A stretch of 64,000 nucleotides of DNA, taken from positions 50,015,794-50,079,793 of the forward strand of contig OY294046.1 of NCBI GenBank assembly GCA_958510825.1, read 5' to 3'. The notes beneath the pieces are model-generated. The model made no database searches. It saw only the letters and a program-made list of their open reading frames with translations, and was not told the DNA's origin. Below, one piece after another: positions 42,126 through 52,247 of this stretch (position 1 is its first letter; each line of letters starts with the position of its first letter). This DNA is from Brachypterus glaber. Its lineage: Eukaryota; Arthropoda; Insecta; Coleoptera; Kateretidae. The position numbers were made by a program, and so were the translations under genes.

Positions 42126-42806
42126 CAGGGTTATTCAGAAATAAGTTCGAGAAAATTAAGAAAAGAAAAAAAATATGAAAAAAGTTCCGATAAAGGTTAG
42201 TCCGGAAATGAGCCCTAAGGGAGTTGCGGCCATATTGAATGGGAAACAAAAAAATCACCAATAAAATTTCAATGCTTCAAGGCGATTCTTCACTTAAAAC
42301 TAAGCAAAAAAGTGTTCTTCACCAAAACACCTAAATTTAATATTAAAGGAATTATAGCCTTTTAAAAAGTAACATTTTTAGTGGCACAAAATGTTACTTC
42401 CTCTTAATTGCATTTTTTTTTTTTGAAACGGTTGCTCCTACAGTGTTACACTTGAAATTTTTTATGTATTTTTACTGAAGGACTCTATATTTATTAAAAA
42501 AAATGCACATAAAAAAGTTTGGGGCAAAAATGTGTTAAGCCTCACATATTTTGTCCGTCTAGGCACGCCTCTGGATAATTTCAAAAAATAAATTAACATA
42601 AACTTATTGCCCTTATTAATACTAGTAAAAAGATCGTCGCTTTAGCTTAAAGGGTACAAGAGTTATTAATTAAAAACTCTTTTTTTATTACAATTTTAAA
42701 GAGCCGTAGGACTCATTTCCGGACCAACCTTTATAGGAACTTTTTTCATATTTTTTAACGTAGAATCACTTCTTAAATTTCTCGAACTTATTTCTGAATA
42801 ACCCTG
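42126..42806. mobile_element. Foldback/TIR element CAGGGTTATTCAGAAATAAG, TA-flanked
   Basis: CAGGGTTATTCAGAAATAAG then TTCGAGAAA at 42126 faces the exact complement ending 42806. TA lies on both sides (42124-42125, 42807-42808). The arms keep pairing inward (AAAAAGTTCC, CCGGAAATGAG, AACTCTTGTACC region), as in a foldback element. Phrases such as AAAAAGTTTGGGGCAAAAAT and GTCTAGGCACGCCTCTGGAT also occur in the element at 57430-59155. Confidence 0.85.
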
Positions 42807-42809
42807 TAT

Positions 42810-43310
42810 TATGACTAATAATCATGTTCCCTCATTAGGCTTGTTGAAAAAGTAGATAATGTTAAATAGTGCAGCTGGTATCTTCTGATAAGCATCTTTC
42901 AAAATCCGTAGAGGGTACCGACAAAGTTATAAATAGGGCGTTTTTGTTAAATCTTTTGTATTCAATTTATCGATCTGTATTTATTTATATAATTATTTAT
43001 TTAAATTAAATGTATTTTTGCCTGATATCTATATATGGTACCTATAAATTGCATTACTCGCTTAAAGCGTCCTACCATTGAGTAAACAGTATCGCATATA
43101 TGGTTAGTTTTTTATTTAAGAATGTGTATGGTTATTTTCTGGTTGTTTAGTCGCTTACAGGATCTACTAAACAATTTTTGATGCAGTTATAATAACTGCC
43201 ATAAAATTGTTTACTACACTATAAAAACTGCATGTAAAATAATGTAAAAATACATGAAATTACATAGTACGGAATAGTAAATTTACTATTCTGGACTATG
43301 CATAATTCAT
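42810..43310. other. Unassigned DNA
   Basis: AT-rich. A pair of inverted ATGTAAAA/TTTTACAT words begins near 43235. Confidence 0.45.
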
Positions 43311-43440
43311 GAATTTATGTAAAAGAATGTAAAATAATGTAAAAGAACGTAAAAGAATGTAAAATAATGTAAAAGAATGTAAAATAATGCAAAAAGAATA
43401 TATTTACATTGATTTACATATTTTTACATGATTTTACAAT
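43225..43440. repeat. ATGTAAAA(A/T/G)A short tandem repeat with inverted edges
   Basis: About nine units of a 10-bp word (TGTAAAAGAA, TGTAAAATAA) run at 43317-43400. The reverse word TTTACAT recurs three times at 43405-43435 and direct copies lie near 43233-43270. An ATTCTGGACTATGCAT phrase near 43298 is shared with the 49-bp minisatellite downstream. Confidence 0.8.
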
Positions 43441-43857
43441 GTCGGGCTATTTTATTTTAAGACGCGAGTGCGCATTGGACAATAACCAAGAAGGCGTCGC
43501 ATCATGAGACGGACCGTTTAATATTGTTATTGTTAGAGAGATAGCGGCGCATGCTGCTAGGTTAAAGTGTAAAAAGTGTAAAAAAGGTAAATATTATTTA
43601 TGTACGATATTTAAATGCTTTATTTTGGCCTAAAATTTACGTTCATTATAAATTACGATCTTTATCAACCAATAGATCTTTAAAGAAAGATGTAAGCACT
43701 TTATACTCGTATTAAGGGTGCAAATCGTTTGGTTTATTAAACCCAATGAACTTTACGCTACGATATTTCAAAAAAGCTTTGACACAGAGACTTTTTTAAT
43801 AATTTGGAACAAACATTTTCTAAGTGGTAAATATTTTTTTTCAAATTTCAAGTCCAA

Positions 43858-44078
43858 ACCATTCTGGACTATGTTATTTTTAGCGTTCCGGTCTATGCAA
43901 AATATTACCATTCTGGACTATGTAATTTTTAGCGTTCCGGTCTATGCAAAATATTACCATTCTGGACTATGTAATTTTTACCGTTCCGGTCTATGCAAAA
44001 TATTACCATTATGGACTATGTAATTTTTACCATTCCGGTCTATGACAACATATTACCATTTACGGACTATGTAATTTA
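43858..44078. repeat. 49-bp minisatellite
   Basis: Five units begin ATTCTGGACTATGTAATTTT (or a variant) at 43861, 43910, 43959, 44008 and 44058, each followed by TACCGTTCCGGTCTATGCAA or similar. The 101-codon frame at 43718-44023 runs through it and gives repeated peptides, so it is not a gene. Confidence 0.93.
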
Positions 44079-44079
44079 A

Positions 44080-45005
44080 TGTAATTTATTTCTACCGTGA
44101 GATTTACCTTAGGTGAATTACCTAGAATACACGCTAAAACAGTTGCCATAAAATGTAGCAGTGACACCTAGGCATTTCTGAGTACTATTGCTATACTTTT
44201 AGGCTACCATTACTTGAATTGGCCGAAATTATTCTATATCACATTAGAACATATATACAAAGATATGGCATTAATGTTGATTTTTTTTATGTAGAACATA
44301 TACAAAGCCAATTGTAAACAAACCACTATAGCGGGAGGTTGCGAAGAGGTGAAGTATAACATATTTGTTTACAAACCACTATAGCGGTGGGTGGTGACCA
44401 GAAGCGGGAAGGTGAAATCTATCTGGATATAGCAATGAAAACATTTCTGTTTGACGTGGACTCAAGGTGCATCTATGTATATATGATCTAATAGTATCAC
44501 TGATGATCGCAAAAAAGGGTGAAATAGCAGCTATATGACATTTTGGTAGGGATTTTCTCATTGATTGTGAAAATTCTGTAGTAGAGCAGTGCAATTTCTT
44601 TATAGATTTAAATAGGTGGCCGTCTATAAGGCACTAAACCTTATTTTTCATTCCCATACTATAATAAGAATGATTGCCAAAAAGTATAGCAATGAATGTC
44701 ACTTCTCTTGGCTGTTAGACTCTTTTCTCTGTGCAAAAACATAACAATGTCATTGTTTATGAAAAAAACAAATTATTTTATTAGCACCCTCATTTTTTAC
44801 TGGCCTAAATATACGAGGAGCTGCTATGTCACAAAGGCAAAAAGGACTTTTTGAAATTCACCTCCTCATATAAGATCCACAAGGTTCAATTCTAGAAAAG
44901 TTATTATTTTTTAATTTTTATAAATAACAATTTTTTTCATTTTAAGAATAATTATTTTGGAAGAAGTATCATTAAATGTGCTAAAAGCTACTAAGCGCCG
45001 TTATA
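44080..45005. other. Unassigned DNA with a short direct repeat
   Basis: TTGTAAACAAACCACTATAG then CGGGAGG near 44311 and TTTACAAACCACTATAGCGG near 44368 repeat 56 bp apart. The minus-strand frame at 44379-44594 is not recognisable. Confidence 0.4.
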
Positions 45006-45009
45006 AATA

Positions 45010-46055
45010 TGTATAATTATTTTATTTGTTTATTATTTGTTTATTTATTTAAAATTACTACAAATTCATGGAGAGACCCAAATAAGCTTAAGCGGGCGCC
45101 GGACTTTACAGCGAAAAACCAACCGCGAAGACCATTACCGCGCAGTCCATTACCGCGATCGCCATTACCGCGACAAGCCATTACCACGCTTGTCCCTTAC
45201 CGCGAAGACCATTACCACGCAGTTATTTACCTCGAACGGTCTTTACCGCGTATGACTTTTACAACGAAAATCGTTATACATTATTTTTATTTTATGTAAG
45301 GGTATTTCCGTGGGATTAATAGCAGTTTGGGTTAGTTAGTTTTGGTTTTGGTTTGGACTTTTTATTGATAAAGTGGAACGTTTACTAAATGTACCCATAT
45401 ATCTGTGTTTGGGTTTTTTATGTGTGTTTTTTTTTAATTTATAATTTATATCGACTGATTTGTATTAATCGCTGATTAATAATCAGTTTAGTACGAATCA
45501 TCATGTCGATCGAAATAATGAAAAGTGCTAGGGGCAAAGACGTCGTTGTATATAAATATTTCATATACAGGAAAGAAAAGACTGTTAAAAATTAAAAAAA
45601 AAATGTAAGTGCGTAAATTACGACATGCTTTGTTGCAAGGGGCGTTTGCATACTTCGGACGGAAATGTTTTAAGGGAAACTAGTAATGGCCACAACCCTG
45701 ACCCAGCAGCTATATCAGTTAAAACTGTTTGATTGTTTTCTGCAAAAATGTTTTTTTTTATTTAATCTTTTTTTCTTCAAAAAAATTAAAATAATTATGC
45801 GCGGTAATGGTTTTCGCGGTAAAGTCCATGCGCGGAATTGACCCCTTTGCTGTTATTTTCTTCGCAGTAATGGCTTTCGCGGTAAAATCTATGTGCGGTA
45901 AAGTCCATGCGCGGTAATGTCCATGCGCGGTTAAGTCCATGCGCGGTAACGGTGGTGCAGTAATGGTTTCGAGGTAATGGACTGCGCTGTAAAGACCCTT
46001 ACCCAGCTTAAGCTTGTGCTAGGGGCTTTCCATTAATTTTGATAACAAACTATAC
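45010..46055 (-). mobile_element. LINE 3' end with GGAGAGCCCC stem (copy 2, interrupted)
   Basis: TTACTACAAATTCATGGAGA then GACCCAAATAAGCTTAAGC (45055-45093) continues after a 911-bp insertion as CTTGTGCTAGGGGCTTTCCA then TTAATTTTG (46011-46040). Compared with copies at 41.6 and 60.6 kb, the two halves join without loss once the insertion and one target duplication are removed. A (TTTA)n-like tail lies near 45030. Confidence 0.7.
45094..46004. mobile_element. Mutator-like element, 9-bp target duplication, subterminal repeats
   Basis: AGCTTAAGC flanks the element exactly (45085-45093, 46005-46013). The ends are GGGCGCCGGACTTTACAGCG and, reversed, GGGTAAGGGTCTTTACAGCG. The left 170 bp carry about nine copies of a CCATTACCGCG word at 14-18 bp spacing. 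The right 200 bp carry about ten copies of its complement, CGCGGTAATGG or CGCGGTAAAGTCCATG. A 9-bp duplication favours the Mutator superfamily. Low-complexity frames (TAKTITA, REDHYRA repeats) are products of the repeats. The middle 480 bp are AT-rich without a transposase. Confidence 0.85.
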
Positions 46056-46374
46056 AAATTAGAACGGTATAGAGAATCTTCACATTAAATTTGGTGGAAT
46101 GTCTTCAAGGTTTCTGGTCTTCTTCTATTATTATACTCTTTTAGTGGGGCCATACCATTTTTTGGATTATTCGTTAACTTGAGTTACCAAAATTTGGATT
46201 TTAACGGGAAAAATATTATTTGTATCCAGAAGAATCAGTTGTGGGATCGCTTAGGGGAGATTTGTTCATACAATGTTTGGCTGTAATTTTAGAGTTTTTT
46301 TTTTAAATCTTAATCCATTTAAAGTTATGCACATTTTACTAAGAAGTTATACAAGTACGTAGCTTAAACTTTTT
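46056..46374. other. Probable LINE 3' UTR and unassigned DNA
   Basis: The segment next to the interrupted LINE tail would be its 3' UTR on the minus strand, but no coding match is seen. Confidence 0.35.
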
Positions 46375-46382
46375 TTAAAACC

Positions 46383-47009
46383 CGAGGGGTGTCTCACCTT
46401 TGACAATACATGTACGCTTTAGCTGACATTACCTCGACATTAATTAACAGTACGGGACAATACCTGACATTACTTGACATTACATGACATTACTTGACAT
46501 TACAAGATTACTTGACATTACCAGACATTACAGACATTATGTCCTAGTGCGCATGTGCGTAGTCATTAACTAGTATTTAAGCCTGCGCGTAGACATTGAG
46601 TGCATAAAAATTTCTACGCGAAAGGGGGAGATTAGTTCTGAAACATGACATGGGATGGGTGTTTTTTATTTCTATAGTATTAAGGTCATATTCGTTAAAC
46701 ATAAACTTAAACTTAAAAAAAAAAGATTTTTTTTAGTTATCAAAAATCATACAAGCAGTTTTTCCCAGTGCAAAAAAGTACCAGGGTCTCGGACCCTAGT
46801 TCCGTAACGAAATACTGAACCCGTATAGGATCGCTCGGTTTTCCGTCCGTCTGTCACAGCCGGACGGGATACTCTTGTTAGGAGCATATTTAATTTTATT
46901 ATTTATTACTTGGCATTAATTGACATTACCTTGACATTACTCGACATTACGACATTATTTTCCATTTTTGACAATACATGTACACATTTTGGCCGTGAGA
47001 CACCCCTCG
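46383..47009. mobile_element. TIR element with 8-bp duplication and TGACATTAC repeats
   Basis: CGAGGGGTGTCTCAC at 46383 faces GTGAGACACCCCTCG ending 47009. TTAAAACC (46375-46382) and TTAAATCC (47010-47017) are a probable 8-bp duplication with one change, consistent with hAT or a similar superfamily. Both ends carry TTGACAATACATGTAC and runs of TGACATTAC (about ten near 46424-46535 and five near 46905-46965). The centre has CAGGGTCTCGGACCCTAGTT and CCGTCCGTCTGTCAC, a common dispersed phrase. No transposase is seen. Confidence 0.75.
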
Positions 47010-47017
47010 TTAAATCC

Positions 47018-47385
47018 TTGTTTCGGCGATAGGTCGTTTTAACTAACTAATGCAGTCGGCAAAGGAAATATTTTACTTTTCTTTTCTGTCCTTTTTTTCT
47101 GTACTTCACAAAACAGCACACATGAATTTAAATTCCCGTTCTGTCACTATGCGGCTAAATATGGCGCACAAAAACATAATTGTAACGTTCATTATTCGGA
47201 TACAAATCGACTCATCATGGCCGCGCTTACAAATCGCTCTTAATTCGACAATTATCACTTCAGCTGTGGCAATACTTTTTCTTATAAAGCGGTGATATTT
47301 TATATTCTTTCAAGTTGGGGTATTTTTGTAAAATATTAAGAAGATAAAAGAAAGTTGCAAATTAATGCCGAAATTTTGGATATAC
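47018..47385. other. Unassigned DNA with an unrecognised 81-codon frame
   Basis: The frame at 47050-47295 starts MQSAKEIFYFSFLSFFSVLH. It has hydrophobic ends but no recognisable domain and I do not call it a gene. Confidence 0.35.
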
Positions 47386-47387
47386 AC

Positions 47388-48468
47388 AGTGCGACCCTGT
47401 TAAGTTTAGGTTTTTTGAAATAACCGCACAAATTTTCTTTTAGTTATTGATAGTAGACTACCCCCTCAATACCACTAGTCACTTAAATCGTAGCTGCTCC
47501 TTATTGTATATTTAGCTTTTTCGTTTTTGACTTTATTTTTGGTATTATTAGAAAAAAATAAATATTTATTAATATTTTGGCACTAGCTATTAGTGCCGTA
47601 CCGAAGGTATAGGCAGTCTACTATCAATAACCAAAAAAAAAAATTGGGTGGTCTTTCCAAAAAGCCTAAACCCGCAATGTGCGCCATCGAGCATTTATTG
47701 GCCGAAAACTACCCGTCGAGACGGCACGATCCGAAAGTTTTGAAAAAATAGAGAATGGTCTCCTGGTAGTACTTTACATAACAGCGTAAAAATTATTTAG
47801 TAGATCAATTTGTTTATATTTATTTTTAAACAAACAAAGTAAAACCGTCATCGAGCATTTTTTGGTAGAAAACTACCCCTCAGAAGGGTCCGAAATTTTT
47901 TAAAATAATATGGTATAGTCTTCCGGTAGTACTTTACATAACAGCGTAAACATTATTTGGTAGATTAATTTGTTTATATTTATTTTTAAACAAGCAAAAC
48001 AAAGAAATGCCGCTATCGAGCATTTGTTGGTTGAAAACTGCCCCTCAGCACGATCCTAAAATTTGAAAAAGTTAGGGAATGGTCTTTTAGTACTTTACTT
48101 AACATACGTTTGTTATGTGAAGTACCGGGAGATCATTCCCTATTTTTTCACAAAATTTTGGGACCCTGTAAAGTTTAGGTTTTTTGGAACGACCACCCAA
48201 CTTTTTTTTTAGTTGTTAGTAGTAGAATGCACTTACATTCGGTACGGACTTTTAGCTAGTGCCAAAGTATTAATGAAAATTTATGTTTTTCTCATAATAC
48301 CAAAAAAAAAAAGTTAAAAAACCGATTAAGCTAAAAATCTCCAAAGAATTAGCAGCTGAGATTTAGGTGACTAGCGGTATGTAATGAGGGGGTAGTCTAC
48401 TATCAACAACTAAAAGAAAATTTGTGGGGTAATTCCAAAAAATCTAAACTTAACAGGGTAGCACTATG
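47388..48468. mobile_element. Composite: two palindromic elements flanking a 160-bp tandem triplet
   Basis: 47388-47685 is a near-palindrome (CCTGTTAAGTTTAGGTTTTT, TATTGATAGTAGACTACCCC and their complements). 48165-48468 is a second copy of the same element. Between them a ~160-bp unit (CATCGAGCATTTATTGGCCG, GAAAACTACCC, GTAGTACTTTACATAACAGC, TTTATTTTTAAACAA) occurs three times in direct order, starting near 47686, 47851 and 48012, the last one decayed. Confidence 0.82.
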
Positions 48469-48469
48469 T

Positions 48470-48887
48470 ATAAAAGAACTTGAAGACTAATTTAAAATAG
48501 TAGTTCCTAGCTAAGAAGAAATTATATCAATTTTGATGGGAGTTAAAGATGGAAGTTAAAGGCGTAAGAAGCCGAAGAAATGTAAAATGTAAAAAAAGTT
48601 TAGATTTTTCCGCTATCAAAATATTTTAATGACTTTCAATACAACTATAGCTCAAAGACTTTGACCTATTTATCCAAAGTGACGAATTTTTTCAGGTCCA
48701 TTCAGGACAACATGTTTGCTATGAGTTGGAAAAGAGGAGAATTAAAAAAAAAAAATGAAGTTAAACCGAAGCAAATCATTAACTGCATTGGTAATACAAT
48801 ACTCCTTTTTTTGCGAATTTCACGGAAAAAAATCTTCGATTGACAGATTAAAATTAAAATTAGGAAAAATAAGTACGTCTACTTTAA
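48470..48887. other. Unassigned DNA
   Basis: Two overlapping small frames (48661-48843, 48755-48997) show no recognisable motif. Confidence 0.4.
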
Positions 48888-49310
48888 GTGTTATCATCAG
48901 TAGTCGGCGAATTTCCAGTACTCGCATAGGCGCCGTGTCGACTCAGGCGTTGAGGCGAGGTTTTAAATATATACATTTTTATTTCTTTTTATCTTGATTT
49001 TTTTTAATGATTCCATTTAAACGAGTAAGGTGGGAAAAAAGTTATCGACAAATAAAAATTAAAAACTTTCGTATTCTTAAAAGATAAAAATCGAATGTCG
49101 TTTTTTTCTTTGAAAAACACCGATATATATACGTATGTATAGTTTATATGTATAGTTAATATTGTTATGGGTAACAAATTAGTCTTGAAATGTTTCGATT
49201 TATAAAAATTTCCCTCATAATTCGGCAAAATTATTCCGTAAGCCTATGTTTCTGTGTTTATTTTCAACGTTGGTGAGTCATAACTGAGTTTACGCCGAAT
49301 ACTGGTTATC
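48888..49310 (+). repeat. Dispersed direct repeat, copy A
   Basis: GTCGGCGAATTTCCAGTACT, CGCATAGGCGCCGTGTCGAC, AAAAACACCGATATATATAC, GGGTAACAAATTAGTC and TCATAATTCGGCAAAATTAT then TCCGTAAGCCTATGTTTCTG all recur in order about 600-710 bp downstream. Copy A has an extra ~100 bp (near 48995-49095). Confidence 0.85.
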
Positions 49311-49596
49311 ATGTTCAAAAATATTACTGATTGGTATGCTCCAATTTAGGATAATTTCCCTCGTACAACGCATTCGAGATAATTCCGTGACTCATGGCTA
49401 GAGTAGGCGTATTTGGATCTACAAGGCCCTTACCATAAAATATACTAATAAATACAATAATTAGTTCGATTTAATGAAACTTTACATAACAATCGACTAT
49501 TATATATCAATAATATTATAACAATCCGCCACGCGCTGAGAGTAGGCTTTGGACTATTTTTATAAAATAGCTATTTATTTGTATTTTATTCAGTTG

Positions 49597-49903
49597 TTAT
49601 TATCAGTCATCGGCGAATTTCCAGTGCTTGCATAGGCGCCGCGTCGATTCTATCGTTGACGCGAGGTTTTCAATATTTACATTTTTATTTTCTACGAAAA
49701 ACACCGATATATTTACAAATTTATAGTTAATATGTATATTCAATATTGTTGTGTGTAACAAATTAGTCGTCAAATGTTTCGATTTAGTGACCTTTATAAA
49801 AATTTCCCTCATAATTCGGCAAAATTATTCCGTAAGCCTATGTTTCTGTGTTTATTTTCAACGTTGATGAGTTATAACTGAGTTTATTCCGATTAATGGT
49901 TAT
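49597..49903 (+). repeat. Dispersed direct repeat, copy B
   Basis: Second copy of the block at 48888-49310. Similarity is high in the last 120 bases (AAAAATTTCCCTCATAATTC onward) and lower at the start. Both copies give a minus-strand frame with similar peptides (the NYEGNFYK/MREIFIK region), but neither is long or conserved enough to call. Confidence 0.85.
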
Positions 49904-49909
49904 TATAGA

Positions 49910-50640
49910 TAATGTATTTCGTGGCTCATAAAATAAAATTGTGAAAAGTATAACAATAAATGTTACAGATTTTTAATGTTTATGGACCTATCTTATAAAA
50001 CTCGTCCCATCTGAATAATTTTGCGGCCAGCTGGCGCTAAGTCTCCATTAATAATGTTTTAGTTCGCTGTCAGAGGTTTAAAATATGAGAACAACAATAA
50101 TATATTTCAATGTTATTTAATACCTTAGATTTTACATTGTAAAATCTACCCGGGTGCTCTTTACTAGTACCTATACTAACCAGAGTTTAGAAATGCATGA
50201 TTTTTTTTACCAACAAGAAGCATTAAGAAAATTTAGAATTTTCAGTTAGAATAAAGAATGCTTTCAGAAAAGATCTTCTCAAAGCAGGCTCGAATCCAGG
50301 GACGCGGTGGGGGGTCCCGACAAGAAAGCGAGTTTCTTCAGGAAAATAGCAGATTTTTAAAGATAATATCTAAAATTAGGCACTTTTACCCGAAATTAGC
50401 TAATGCCCCACCAAAACTGACTTCTGGATGCCCCGATTCAAAGAAACTTAAAATTATACTTCCAAGAAGCAAAGTTTTGTTTTGTTGTATTATTAATACT
50501 ACGAAACCGTTGTAGCTATTAAAATTGTTTTTACAGTGGAAATTTTAAAGTTTGTGTTGTATTTGGGTGGCTGAATCCGGATAAGGGTTTTCCACGTGTT
50601 TTTAAGGTTATGTTATAGAACAAATTTTATTTATTTGAAA
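49910..50640. other. Unassigned DNA
   Basis: An 85-codon frame at 50258-50515 includes a GC-richer phrase (AATCCAGGGACGCGGTGGGG) reminiscent of a transposon tip, without a partner. Nothing else is supported. Confidence 0.4.
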
Positions 50641-50799
50641 CGATTATAATCGAGGGGTAAACCGCTAGTAAACCGCTAAGGAATTCTGGTGGACAAATTG
50701 GAGGAAATCTTGGGGGAAATCTCTCGAGGCAATCTCATCTTTACCAATCGTGGCACGTTTTCTTCTGTAATTTTCTGTATATAGATCACGTCTGTAAAA

Positions 50800-51692
50800 A
50801 GTTAAATAGTGCGTATTATGCAGTTTTAAAAATGATCTTACTAAAAAGGGTTTGCTTGACATTTATTTCTCTTTGGCGTTTTCATATCTAAACTATAATA
50901 TAATTTGCTGGGGTTGTGGAACAGATATTAATAGAGTTTTTGTAAGTCAAAAAAGACTGATTAGATTAATATTTAATTTAGACTACAGAGAAAGTTGCAA
51001 AGATGCTTTTAAGTCAAACCAAATTTTAACCGTAGCTAGCCTTTATATTTTTAAATGTGTTATGTTTGTTAAAGTAAATTATAGTGATTTTATTAGAAAC
51101 TCAAATTTTCATTGCTATAATACAAGAAATAAGGACAATTTAAGAGTACCAAAGCACAAAACTAGTTACTTTGAACACTCACCTAATTATATGGCCATAA
51201 CCTTTTTTAATAAGCTACCGTTAAATATTCGTGAAGTTCATAGTAATAACATTTTTTAAAAAACAGTTAAAAAGTTTTTGGTGGAAAATTGTTTTTATAC
51301 TATTAGCGAATTTCTTAATTAATGTTATATTTGTGATTTTATTTATATGTTTTAACTTTTTAATCTTTTGTTTGTTTTGTTTTATATTATGATTTTATTT
51401 TAATTTGCCTTGTTAGAGACATAATGGTCATTACATTTTCTCTATTATTTTTTTTTACGGGCAACCGTATTTTTTTTAACATCTTTTTATTTACAATTTT
51501 TTTTTTTCGGTCATTACCGTTTTTTGTTTTTTTTTTAACACTCACTTAGGAAATGTAATCCCTTATTCTCAAACAACACATTTATATACTTATACATAGA
51601 TCGATTTTTTATTTATTTAAACCTGACTTGTCATATCTATTTTATATAGCAAAGTGATCTATAAACATCTAATCTAATCTAATCTAATCTAA
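50800..51692 (+). mobile_element. 5'-truncated LINE with (ATCTA)n tail
   Basis: A coding remnant, a 400-bp AT-rich 3' UTR and the tail ATCTAATCTAATCTAATCTA (51668-51692) form a typical truncated non-LTR copy. Pentanucleotide tails of this kind are common in CR1-related LINEs. It lies wholly between the inverted ends of the surrounding TIR element, so it came later. The left boundary and target duplication were not resolved. Confidence 0.75.
50807..51259 (+). pseudogene. CR1/Jockey-like reverse transcriptase C-terminal region
   Basis: The frame (TTG or earlier in-frame codons, no convincing start) encodes LLDIYFSLAFSYLNYNIICW, VFVSQKRLIRLIFNLDYRES, the box ILTVASLYIFKCVMFVK, the TRNK box HCYNTRNKDNLRVPKHKT and FFNKLPLNIREV. 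These are the conserved post-RT segments of non-LTR polyproteins (Y.SYGI.WG, QK+.IR, ILT..SLY, Y.TR....L..P, FN.LP). The FADD catalytic box is upstream and missing. The frame is open for 135 codons after 50852, so the copy is less decayed than those at 2.3 and 17.7 kb. It is inactive by truncation. Confidence 0.85.
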
Positions 51693-51825
51693 GATTTCTC
51701 AAGGTAATCTTAAAGTAAATCGGGGTAGTCTTAAAAAAAATCTCGAGGAAATCTTAAGGGATTACCTCGTGAAAGAAGTTCAGGTGTACAAACTTTTTTC
51801 GGCGGTTTACCCCTCGTTTATAATA

Positions 51826-52085
51826 CCTGGTCAATCAGAACGAGAGTTCAACACCAAAAATTTATTTGGGTCACTTGGTGTCCAAAAAGTCATATTAGAA
51901 GAAGAATTAGAGTTGTGAACACCCCAATCAAGAGTGATGGTAACTGGACTAAAACTTAAGTGGAACTTAAAATTATACTTTCAGAGACCAAAGATTTGTA
52001 GAGTTATGAAGACCAAAATCAAGACTGGTGGTAACAGGAATAAAACTTGAGACAAAAATTCGTTACAAGGTCATGAGAAATACTA
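51826..52085. other. Unassigned DNA
   Basis: No gene or repeat is seen. Two phrases (AAACTT then AAGTGGAACTTAAAATTATA and AAAACTTGAGACAAAAATTC) look like a faint internal direct repeat. Confidence 0.35.
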
Positions 52086-52247
52086 TTAAACCCTTCCGCT
52101 CCATCGTATCCACGTATGGATATTTGCAGGTGCAAAATATACCACAATATCCACAGTTGGATATTTGTTTAAGCGATTTTCCATATACATTTTAATCTGA
52201 GGTTGGTATCTGTACCTTGAAAACCCGGCTGGAGCGGAAGGGTGTAA
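52086..52247. mobile_element. piggyBac-like MITE (TTAAACCCTTCCGCTCCA)
   Basis: TTAAACCCTTCCGCTCCA at 52086 faces TGGAGCGGAAGGGTGTAA ending near 52247. The left flank has TTAA and the right GTAA, so one duplication may have mutated. TATCCACGTATGGATA (52108) and ATATCCACAGTTGGATAT (52147) are hairpins following the left end. A minus-strand 67-codon frame across it is a shadow. Confidence 0.7.

Larger units (their letters stand above)
50651..51816. mobile_element. TIR element CGAGGGGTAAACCGC, host of a LINE insertion
   Basis: CGAGGGGTAAACCGC at 50651 and GCGGTTTACCCCTCG ending 51816 are exact inverted ends. TTATAAT stands directly before the left end and, one base displaced, after the right end. 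Without the LINE, about 300 bp remain, rich in AATCTC and AAATCTTGGGG-like words on both sides. The superfamily is unknown. Confidence 0.75.

Noticed and set aside
44379..44594. 71-codon minus-strand peptide
   Set aside because: No recognisable motif; overlaps a short direct repeat.
45009..45940. Small proteins with TAKTITA and REDHYRA repeats on both strands
   Set aside because: They are read through the subterminal CCATTACCGCG words of a DNA transposon, in mirrored frames.
45094..46004. CRISPR-like array of short spaced repeats
   Set aside because: The words are degenerate, spacers are only 3-7 bp, the arrays are mirrored at the two ends of a TIR element, and the DNA is of animal type.
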